Below, one piece after another: positions 55,776 to 64,000 of a DNA stretch of 64,000 bases (position 1 is its first letter; each line of letters opens with the position of its first letter). The stretch covers positions 1 to 64,000 of the forward strand of contig MU858198.1 of assembly GCA_033297075.1 (NCBI GenBank), written 5' to 3'. A model generated the notes under the pieces. The model was not told the DNA's origin, made no database searches, and worked only from the letters and a program-made list of their open reading frames with translations. Both the position numbers and the translations under genes were made by a program. The DNA comes from Rhypophila decipiens. Its lineage: Eukaryota; Ascomycota; Sordariomycetes; Sordariales; Naviculisporaceae.

Positions 55776-58691
55776 ATGGCCGACCCTTTAGCCATCGCCG
55801 GTCTGGTCTTGGCCGCTGGCGATGTGGTCAAGCGGTTCATCAAATACTGCGGCGATGTTCGGGACGCATCGGCCGATATCAGGAAGCTGAACAACGAGCT
55901 GCTTGCCGAGCTCTTTGCGTTAGTTACAAGGTGCGTCTTTATTCTCTGCGGGTTTCGTATTTTCTTCCCCTCCAGGCTAACAAACTCCTGTGTTGCAAGG
56001 TGCACTGTCACAACTAAATTCGAGTCAAGCCGGGCTTTCCATGGCCAAGACGCGAGGCACCGAGTTCGGGCTTATGGTGCAGTCCGTTCATCAGACCTTC
56101 ACCGAACTGGCCAATGATCTTGGGTCCAGTGGTACCAGTAACAATTCACGGCAGATGTTGCTGACAATGCTGAGGCTGAAGTGGCATTGGAGGAAGGAAG
56201 ACGTGCAGAAGCATATCCAGCGGGTGGAGAGGATCAAGTCTTGGTTCATCCTCCTCTTGACAACTGATACCCAGTAGGTACCCTGATGTTCACTGTCTCA
56301 GGTTCGTTTTCCCGATGAAAGCACACACTAACAAACTGGTCCTAGTGAAATTGGGCAGGATATGATATTCAAGATATCACAATTGAATATAAATCTTGAA
56401 CGCGAATCTGAAAGGAGAGACGCGGACCAAAGAATACTGCAGAGTAGGTGACGAACCTTTCATCGTTTCCCAGACCGTCCACTCTGCTCATCGTGACAAG
56501 TCACCATGGGCCGACAACCCGCAATGCTGGCAACACTGACAGGTCGTTTTCAATCAAGAGACCCAGAAAAACGAGGCAATGCAATGGCTTGCACCGGTAG
56601 ACCCGGACGAAATACTCCACAAAGCTCTATGTCAGCACTACCCCGGAACATGTGCATGGTTCATTAACGGCCCTTTGGCTGAAGCGCTTGGAGACAATAG
56701 CACGAGCACCACCAGGGCTTCAAAGATCTTATGGCTTAAAGGAAAATGTCAGTATTCGCACCAATCAAGGTTCTGATTCCTTATGATGACTGACCCTGGA
56801 TAGCGGACTCGGGGAAAACTACACTTCTGTAGGTCACTGTTCACAATAACTTCGTGACATAAGAGTCAAGACCTAATATTCCTGAAACCATAGGGCCCAC
56901 GTGATACAGCATCTTCGGTCACAGCTTCCAGGCAATTCCAGGACAGGCATAGCCTACTTCTTTTGCTCATTCGACAACTTGAAAACCCAAGACCTCGCGA
57001 ACATCATCAGCTCCCTTCTCCGCCAAGCGTCGACACTCATCAGCGGCATTACAGATGAGGTCCTTGCACGATACAACGAATGGGTGGAGGAAGAGGCACG
57101 AACGCTGTCCATGGCCGAAATGGAATCAATGCTGGTGCGATATGTTAAGCAGTTGGACAGGTTCATTGTTATTGTCGACGCAGTCAACGAGAGCGAATCC
57201 AAGGCTAATATCACCAAAAGCTTGGCCAGACTGGCCGCACAGCTGGAAAACTTCACTTTAATCCTATCAAGTACTGCGGACCCCGACCTTGTAGAAGAAG
57301 ATAACGGACATCGCTTTTCTATCACCAAAGTTGAGATGCCATCAGATCTTGTTGATCAAGATATTCAACTCTACTTGAACAACACACTGGAGAAGCGATC
57401 GGCTTTCAGTCCTGAACTCAAACTCGAAGTGGAAAGATCCATCATGAAAGAATCTCGGGGAACGTGAGTCCTCATTAATAATCCGCAACTTCCCACGCAT
57501 TGGATTAGAACCAAGCAAACTGACATCGCACACATCCGATAGATTCCGGTACGCCCGCTGGCAGGCCCAAAACATCATGGGGCAACGTTCAGGACGCGCT
57601 GCGAGACGGGCGCTTTCTGAGCTGCCGCATGACTTGAATCAGACCTACAGCCAGCTACTGAGTCGGATAAAGAGCAAGCAAGATCGAACCTTCTTACGAC
57701 GAGCTCTCCTCTGGCTATGTTATGCCTCCCGCCCCCTTCGCCTCACGGAGCTCAACGAAGCGATCGTCATCGAGGAAGGCGATACCGATATCGACGATGA
57801 GTGCAGGCTTCTTGACAATCCCAACTTCTCATTGACCTGGCCCAGGGTCTTCTCGAGCTCAATACTCCGCCCGGCGAAGGAGAACCAACGGTATTCCTCA
57901 GTCATTCGTCTATCAAAACAGTTCTCACATCCGACTGGATCAAGACAAGCACAGCGGCCGAGTATGCATTCGACAAGTGCACCGCCCACAGGTATTTTAT
58001 GCAGACCTGTCTCGCATACTTGACCTTTCTTCCCACGACTGGGAGCGAACTGCTTACCTTCAAGCGACTGGGGACTGAATACCCTCTTGTATACTATACA
58101 TCGCATGGCTGGGCGTGGCACGTCCGTAACGCCGTCCACACTGACTGGTTGGCCATCGGGCGGTTCTTATATGCCCAGTCCCAACCCTCACTGTCGCGAA
58201 CAGACGCCATTGAGCGCAGGCTAGATGATCACTATCTCGCCTGGGTCCAACTGATCACTGGCGGTGATGTCCAGAACGAAATAATCAACACCACACACCC
58301 GTTGTACTACGCCTCGTCACTCGGCTACGTAGGGGTTGTAGAGGCGATGCTCAAGTATGACAAATCAGCCATACCAAACTTAGAAACTAAGGGAGGTATA
58401 GCGGGATCCACCGTCTTACAGGCAGCATGCTATCGACGCCAACTCGGGGTCGCTACAGTTCTTGTAGAAGCCGGAGCCAACCCGCTCAGCTCGGATAGAA
58501 CCTTCGTAAAGGATGCGACGAGAGGTAAATCAGCAGAAACGTACGGCTTACCATCTGTTTGGTGGGCAGTAGAGAATGGCCCGGAATGGCGGGGTTTGGT
58601 CAGCCGAATGATTGAGCTCTGGGCGCCTGACGAGGATGTAAACGTCTTTTTGGGAAGGCTGCTGTTTATGGAGGCCATACGCCGTATGTGA
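55776..58691 (+). CDS. NACHT/ankyrin STAND protein, damaged (likely pseudogene)
   Basis: MADPLAIAGLVLAAGDVVKR opens a helical N-terminal domain of the type found in fungal NACHT proteins. Later exons give WHWRKEDVQKHIQRVERIKS, LQWLAPVD-type sequence (MQWLAPVDPDEILHKALCQH), a Walker A split by introns (LKGK-SDSGKTTLL, exons near 56749/56805), Walker B-like FIVIVDAVNES, and FRYARWQAQNIM after an intron at 57464-57542. At about 57825 the frame breaks: adding one C to CCCAACTTC restores LLIDLAQGLLELN and LSHSSIKTVLTSDW, which then run into ankyrin-like repeats (HPLYYASSLGYVGVVEAMLK). Exon 1 and the GALSQLNSSQAG exon cannot be joined in frame by a standard site. The C-terminus is short for the family. 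Confidence 0.65.
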
Positions 58692-59491
58692 CGCCCAATC
58701 TATAATATATTCAAGCTCAGTCGATGAACCTTGATTGATACATCGATGAAAGGCGTTGGGTTACCCTGTGGATTGGCTCAATTCCGGCATATTGGAAACA
58801 AATGGCTGCCCCAAAGCTCGCGTGGCAATGATTGGAGCATGTTGCGAAACGGCACGGGTACATATTGACGGGGAGAGGGATCCGGTCTACCCCGTGAACT
58901 TTAGCAAATGAACCTGCTCGTCGGAAATAGATCAATCTGCGTACCGAATTCTTCATCACTATTAAAAGCATTTTGTTTGTCCGCGGAGGTCCGGCCAAGA
59001 AACTGGACAATCAACAGCCGGACAGGTCTTGGCGATAAGGCCACAGCCGCTTGGAATCTCGACTTACTCCACTTTCCCAGACCGAGCCTGATAGGTTATT
59101 GATGCGGGGAGCGGGATGTTCACGACATGGACACGGGCTCGGGTGGTACCCGACGCTGATCGATGAGACCCTTGCAGTGATTACATTAGCCTCAATCGAG
59201 CTTTGAGGCCTGGCCCGTCATAATCAATTACACATCATGATCTTGGCAGGCAGGAGGAGCCTGATCCAGAACCTCATTTGGTCATCGACATGTAACCGTA
59301 GCCACTGCCGATTTATACGTTGTTACACAAGTCCCGGATTGTTGAACACATTTCCCCTTTGCTCTTGATGGGGTACGGGAGAGAGTATAAGAGCTCAGGA
59401 CCATCTCGGTGCCTGACACAAGTCGTGGACGAATGTCAAGGCACACGGCAATTCTTTACCTCCAAGTCCAAGATTGAGACTCATAATAATC
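58692..59491. other. Intergenic with TATA-like element
   Basis: There is no supported gene. GTATAAGAG at 59385-59393, about 100 bases before the binding-protein ATG, may be its TATA box. Confidence 0.4.
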
Positions 59492-60469
59492 ATGTTTAAC
59501 AGACTCACCCAGTTCCTCCTCCTCCCCAACGCCACGGCCCTAACAATTGCTGCCGTCTCCTCCATCATCGAAGCAACCCCCCTAGTCGTCACCTTACAAG
59601 ATCATTACGAACCAAACCCTTACACCTATATCAACTCGCTCCCCGTGGTAGGAAGCATCCCCAACGTCGACCTCTACGCCGGCTCCGAAGTCCACGTGCT
59701 AGACGACGCGCCAGCACACCCCGACCTGCGGATTCTCAGCACGGTAGTCGAATTCGCCTACCAGATTGTAGCCGACAAGCGCAAGGGTATCCTCCAGCCT
59801 TCCGATCTCCGGGGTAAACGTATTGGCGTCGTCGGTAACGTCACATCCGAGTACTTTGGCTACCGCTTCCTGCGCGAGGTCGTAGGACTCAATTCCTCCG
59901 AATACACCTTCGTCAGGAACGGCGCGCTGTGCTATGCCCTGCCCTGCGGTAACGGGACGTACCCGGCTATGCTGGCGAGCGGTGAAGTTGATGCCCTCAC
60001 TGTGTTTGAGCCGACTACCACGGTAGGCGGTATGGCTATTGGCGACGAAAACGCCATCTACTTTCGAAATGATACGCTTTATAGGAAGTTGAATGTTTTG
60101 TACACGACAAAGGATAGGCTGGAGAATGCAACGTCCCGGGCTGAGATTGTGGGCTTTTTAAGGGCGTTGGGCAAGACGCAAGAGATGTTTACCAAGGAGC
60201 CGGAGAAGGCCTGGCCGAGAGTGGCAAATATCACGGCCACGGGGAGCACGGTGAATGTGGCGACCGAGGAGGTTATGAGACGGTTTTGGCCGCTTACCAA
60301 GTGGGGAAGAGGGTTGCCGGCTGATATGGCGGATTTGATGGCCGAGGAGGATAAGTGGGTTGCTATGCGGGACCCGAGGGGAAGAACCCCGATGAGCAGA
60401 GAGACGATTCAGGGTCTTGTTGATGATGGGCCGTTGAGAGAGGCTCTTGCTTTGGATGCCCAGGCATGA
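59492..60469 (+). CDS. SsuA/THI5-like solute-binding-type protein
   Basis: Single exon, 325 residues, ATG at 59492. DLRILSTVVEFAYQIVADKR, QPSDLRGKRIGVVGNVTSEY followed by FGYRFLREVVGL, and YPAMLASGEVDALTVFEPTT follow the order of nitrate/sulfonate/THI5-type periplasmic-binding folds (SsuA-like). Bacterial homologues feed ABC transporters. Fungal ones are either pyrimidine synthases (THI5) or of unknown role. The THI5 active-site His/Cys pattern (CCCFC-type motif) is not visible, so thiamine pyrimidine synthesis is unlikely. Several N-x-S/T sequons and a hydrophobic N-terminus suggest the secretory route. Bacterial ancestry is possible. Confidence 0.72.
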   Translation: MFNRLTQFLLLPNATALTIAAVSSIIEATPLVVTLQDHYEPNPYTYINSLPVVGSIPNVDLYAGSEVHVLDDAPAHPDLRILSTVVEFAYQIVADKRKGILQPSDLRGKRIGVVGNVTSEYFGYRFLREVVGLNSSEYTFVRNGALCYALPCGNGTYPAMLASGEVDALTVFEPTTTVGGMAIGDENAIYFRNDTLYRKLNVLYTTKDRLENATSRAEIVGFLRALGKTQEMFTKEPEKAWPRVANITATGSTVNVATEEVMRRFWPLTKWGRGLPADMADLMAEEDKWVAMRDPRGRTPMSRETIQGLVDDGPLREALALDAQA

Positions 60470-61140
60470 GGGAGGTTGCGATAGGACTACACAACGAGTT
60501 AGAATTTGTTAAAGAGATAAGAAGCCTAGTCTGGTCAATATTGGGCGTCTCTTGATTTCACTTACAATGGACATTTCTATGCCTGATCAACTTGATTTGT
60601 GGTAAAGTGTTTTTAGTGGAGGAGAGTGGTGAAAATGAAGCGATTCCCAGTTCTTAGGGTTAGGGTTCTGTATGGTGACTTTACCATCCAAGAACATAAG
60701 TCCAATAATACGGTAAACCGAGTCATTGGGTGATGGACTTAAACAGAGTTTGTTCAAACGGGGGAGATGAAGATGCTGATTGCTGTTTCCGCCCCCACAA
60801 ACCTCACAGATAATGGCAGTGCCATACCCAGGGGTACTCCGTATTGACCCTTGATCAAGATTATGCAAATTTCCAGATTTAGGCGCCTTCAAGCCATTCA
60901 AGCCATTCAAGATCCGAAGTGGCCAATCAGAACAGTGGTACAGCAAACCGTTGCGAGGTTTTGTTACTCTGAAACCTTGCCACACCCCTGCCTCCAGCCC
61001 TGAACCATGGGGCCGGAACTGCAAGAAACTATAGAAACCGCCCATCATCAGAGATGATAAAATGTGAAGGTCGGAACTTTTGGGAGTTATAACCTTTCTC
61101 TTACCTATTGCCAGGTCGAACGGGGAGTACGGATATTTAC
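60470..61140. other. Intergenic with telomere-like motif
   Basis: There is no supported gene. TTAGGGTTAGGGTT at 60653-60666 is a short telomere-like tract. AAGCCATTC occurs twice in tandem near 60891-60908. Confidence 0.5.
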
Positions 61141-63435
61141 ATGATGGACCCCTTCGCGCGGCAGCAAAGTGGAGAGTACAACCAATATTCGGCGCCGACG
61201 TCATCCTTGGGCCACAGTGGAAGTCACGACCCTGAGCTTGACTTTTCGAGAGCGCCCGACTCTGTCCCACTCGACAACATGCCATCCCCACAGCAGGCGG
61301 GAGTGGGACCACACAACGCAAGCCGCGTTTCTCTCATCAGCACCGACACACTGAACTTTGATCCTCCACCAGCACCTCTGGCACCATCAACCCCACCGCC
61401 ACCACTGCCACCTCGAAAACAGTCCAAGAAAGTATATACCCGGTCCTTCTGGCGTGCCCTCGGCCGCTTCATTCTCTTCCATGTCCCGGCAATTGGAATC
61501 ACATTGGGACTTTTAGATGTATACCTCAAGCAGCTCACATGGAACGCCACGGCCGACCAGCTTGCTGGACTCCTGTTCGCCGCGAAGGTCCACGAGGCAC
61601 TCATAATAGCTTCACTGTTTGACATGGTCTATTACAGCATCTGTCGCGCCATTCTCGGCCGTCGTGGGGTGCCGTTTGGGTACCTGACTGCCGCCTTTCA
61701 GCTAAACTCGCCCTTTTATTTTCTGAGCAGAGAGTTTTGGTCACCTTTGGCTTCCCTTCATCGGTCGGGAACGGCTTCCTCTTTCGGGATCGCCTTACTA
61801 CTACTGGTTTCGTTCCTGGTGGCTTCCCTGGCCGGTGCGAGTTCTGGCGTCATCATACTGCCTAAAGTCGGCTGGTGGCATTTTACTGAGGGAACCAGTA
61901 CCATTTGGCGCACCCTCGGTGGCTCGGACCCAGGTCTGGATGGACAAGTCGTCTCGCCAGCTGATGCCATGTATCCGCTCAGAGTGGATCTGGGAACGGT
62001 ACGCGAGGGCTGTCTGAACCCAGAAATCGATAATTCAAGCACATACTTGAGTTACTGCCCGTTTAGTGACTTCGCGGACCCAGCAAATGGCGCTTATGTT
62101 CCCATGAGAGCCATGGATAATATAGGCAGCGGGACCACGAACCTTACGCTGTCAGTTTCGGACGGCAGAATGGCGCTGCTCTACAACGATATTGTGTCTT
62201 CTCATGTCGCCGTCGCCACGTGTCCTGTTGTCCTTGTTCACGATCTTCTCGTCAGTACAGCTTTCAGCTGGACTATATATCGGACCGACGAACCTATCAA
62301 GATCACACCCAAGCTCTCTGGTCCTGGGGGTAGAGCTGTAAGTCTGAAGCAGCCCCGAGTGGTAGTACAGTGCATCGACGCGCCAGTCCCCTTAGTACCC
62401 CTGAATGCAAACAGCAGCAGGCCGTCATACAATTTTCGCATCACCACGTCCTATTATCCCGGAGGAAACTTCACCCTCGACAGAGAATTATTCGAGAGCG
62501 CACTGGACAGCGGAGCGTCCTTTGGATTCTTGGATCTCAATCCTTACCTCTCGTTCCAGACGTCAGTAGCAATATGGACTATCCAGTACGACCCCTTGGT
62601 GGGCGAAATGTCCCTCGGTCTCTGCCTCGTCGACGCCCGATGGCTTACTTCGGACATGTGGATCATCCCCGCGGGTACCGCAGTCTCGACCACCCAGCAC
62701 TCCGTGACGGTAGACCGCAACGAGACACTTAACTACAGAATCCAAGACCCGGCCGAGATTATCACCATCGATCCGGCTTGGTGTAACCTTCTCAACGTCA
62801 GCTTAGTGGACGAAGACGGCCGGTTGAACTACTCTTTCACCAAGATCGAGAGTTACCACAGCCAGTTTCTATTCCAGGAGGGCGTGGCTATGAACCTCGC
62901 CGTCTTCCTGGCTGACGGGCTCGCCTTCGTTCCCTATGCTCATTCCTGGCGAGCGCATTGGACAAGGGGTGGGCCCTGGAAAGCAAATCCCAATTTTGAC
63001 ACCCCTTTCGGCGTGGTGGACGAGCTTTCTGATTACATCCTGATCACTGCCGATTACTATCAGAATGGGTATGCATACAACTTCACGGAGATTACGACGG
63101 TACTGTCGTGGACTGTGTTATTTGTTCATCTCTTCCTTGTTTTGGTCCACTTCTTCATGGTCTTCATGTGCGGGGGGTGTTGGTACACGAACGCCTGGAG
63201 TTCCCTGGGGCAAGTTCTCGCGCTCGCATTGGATTCAAGACCGACGGGAGAACTTATTGGCGAAGGCGGTGCGGTGGTCAACAAAGGGGCAACTTGGAAT
63301 CTTCGGGCAGTTGTTCGAGACACTGATGAGCTTAATGGCCAGGTCGGGATTGTCTTGACTAAAATGAAAGGAAAGAAAGAAAGCCAAGATCCCGAGGTGA
63401 GAGGTCGGCTCATACCACCGGGAAAGAGGTCATAG
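61141..63435 (+). CDS. Large fungal multi-pass membrane protein, function unknown
   Basis: 764 residues from the ATG at 61141. A Pro/Ser-rich cytosolic N-tail (PPPAPLAPSTPPPPLPPRKQ) precedes helices at FWRALGRFILFHVPAIGITL, LAGLLFAAKVHEALIIASLF and IALLLLVSFLVASLAG. A long sequon-rich extracytosolic domain (about residues 240-640) follows, then a final helix LSWTVLFVHLFLVLVHFFMV and a tail with Lys-rich end. This architecture is common in uncharacterised fungal membrane proteins. The glycosylated loop suggests a plasma-membrane or vacuolar location. The open frame extends upstream without ATG to 61108 beside a CCAG/G, so a small 5' exon cannot be excluded. Confidence 0.8.
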   Translation: MMDPFARQQSGEYNQYSAPTSSLGHSGSHDPELDFSRAPDSVPLDNMPSPQQAGVGPHNASRVSLISTDTLNFDPPPAPLAPSTPPPPLPPRKQSKKVYTRSFWRALGRFILFHVPAIGITLGLLDVYLKQLTWNATADQLAGLLFAAKVHEALIIASLFDMVYYSICRAILGRRGVPFGYLTAAFQLNSPFYFLSREFWSPLASLHRSGTASSFGIALLLLVSFLVASLAGASSGVIILPKVGWWHFTEGTSTIWRTLGGSDPGLDGQVVSPADAMYPLRVDLGTVREGCLNPEIDNSSTYLSYCPFSDFADPANGAYVPMRAMDNIGSGTTNLTLSVSDGRMALLYNDIVSSHVAVATCPVVLVHDLLVSTAFSWTIYRTDEPIKITPKLSGPGGRAVSLKQPRVVVQCIDAPVPLVPLNANSSRPSYNFRITTSYYPGGNFTLDRELFESALDSGASFGFLDLNPYLSFQTSVAIWTIQYDPLVGEMSLGLCLVDARWLTSDMWIIPAGTAVSTTQHSVTVDRNETLNYRIQDPAEIITIDPAWCNLLNVSLVDEDGRLNYSFTKIESYHSQFLFQEGVAMNLAVFLADGLAFVPYAHSWRAHWTRGGPWKANPNFDTPFGVVDELSDYILITADYYQNGYAYNFTEITTVLSWTVLFVHLFLVLVHFFMVFMCGGCWYTNAWSSLGQVLALALDSRPTGELIGEGGAVVNKGATWNLRAVVRDTDELNGQVGIVLTKMKGKKESQDPEVRGRLIPPGKRS

Positions 63436-64000
63436 TACAAGACGAGAAAACCTGGAAATTACATTAGGTAGATCACCAACTTGGAAATTAATCCCAATTC
63501 GCAGCACCAACGGCCAACCTAGCTCCAGCAACAATCCAACTGTACGAATTTCATGTGTCCTTCAATTCCATTCGGCGCATTCTTTCTTGTAGGCTTTGTC
63601 TCCGTTCTAGGGATTCGTCGTCTCAGTGCTTATATGTAGTGCACCGCTACTGCTACTTTTCAGTTTTTTCTGAGCAACCAATTGCCCGGAAAAACATTCC
63701 CGATTTTAATCGTACTATTCAGCCTTGCCGGAAGCGTGATGTTCTTATTCGGAGCGCTCCACCATAAGTGTGGACATGGAGGTTTACGATCTTTCCCTTG
63801 TTCAAAATTCAGATCAGATTCTCGATTTCCAGTCACCTATGACGGATGTGATATACTACCCGAGTATGAAATACCACTTATAAAACAGGTTACATTTGTA
63901 CCGACCTACTGTAACAGCGGTCATTTCACCAAGCCCAGCCAGTCCCAACCACGTCCGAGCAACCGGTAATCGAACCACCATAGCCAGAATCGCGACCTTC
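63436..64000. other. Window end, no supported gene
   Basis: Short frames here lack ATG starts or recognisable motifs. The window ends in non-annotated sequence. Confidence 0.4.

Noticed and set aside
63682..63969. 95-codon frame at the window end with one hydrophobic stretch
   Set aside because: It begins with TTG, not ATG, and has no further support.

Overview
The window reads as nuclear DNA of a filamentous ascomycete (Pezizomycotina, probably Eurotiomycete-like, but I cannot place it further). The evidence is short GT-AG introns of about 50-100 bases that join long protein frames exactly, plus fungal-only families: HET domain, NACHT with ankyrin repeats, a HeLo-type pseudokinase, DUF4360, a CmcJ-like oxidoreductase, tyrosinase and a PTH11/SAT4-like membrane protein. 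No rRNA, tRNA, CRISPR or bacterial operon structure was recognised.

Layout. 1-1.1 kb: decayed gag-like retroelement remnant. 2.4-3.9 kb: tyrosinase (-). 3.9-7.0 kb: long gene-poor stretch. 7.1-8.3 kb: rhodopsin-domain membrane protein (+). 9.6-11.0 kb: frameshifted fungal membrane protein (-). 11.5-12.8 kb: alpha/beta hydrolase (+). 13.6-16.2 kb: a hypothetical and a membrane protein, each with a one-base frame break. 16.9-20.7 kb: a convergent pair, secreted FAD-linked oxidase (+) and SMP-30/gluconolactonase-like lactonase (-). 21.3-21.9 kb: NCQ-motif LRAT/PPPDE-like protein (-). 22.4-22.9 kb: poly-C, hairpin and telomere-like repeats. 23.3-26.6 kb: ten-exon SNF2-family ATPase (+). 27.0-31.5 kb: seven-exon NACHT/zinc-finger/ankyrin STAND protein (-). 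32.2-33.8 kb: ferric-reductase-like membrane protein (-). 35.2-41.2 kb: divergent HeLo-like/pseudokinase (-) and 1242-residue kinase with membrane tail (+). 41.5-45.1 kb: a broken surface-protein gene and a DUF4360 secreted protein. 46.9-49.7 kb: CmcJ-like oxidoreductase and sirtuin. 50.3-52.9 kb: broken HET-domain gene. 53.4-54.7 kb: beta-lactamase/LovD-like hydrolase. 55.8-58.7 kb: a second, damaged NACHT/ankyrin gene. 59.5-60.5 kb: SsuA/THI5-like binding protein. 61.1-63.4 kb: large membrane protein.

Two functional themes stand out. First, 27-59 kb is enriched for self/non-self recognition and cell-death type genes: two NACHT STAND genes, one HET gene, and a divergent pseudokinase/kinase pair whose layout (helical N-terminus plus dead kinase beside an active kinase) invites comparison with animal MLKL/RIPK. 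Second, the oxidase/lactonase pair at 16.9-20.7 kb fits sequential sugar oxidation and lactone opening. Across the window at least six otherwise intact genes are broken by one-base shifts, most of them at homopolymers. Base-calling error must be excluded before these are called pseudogenes.
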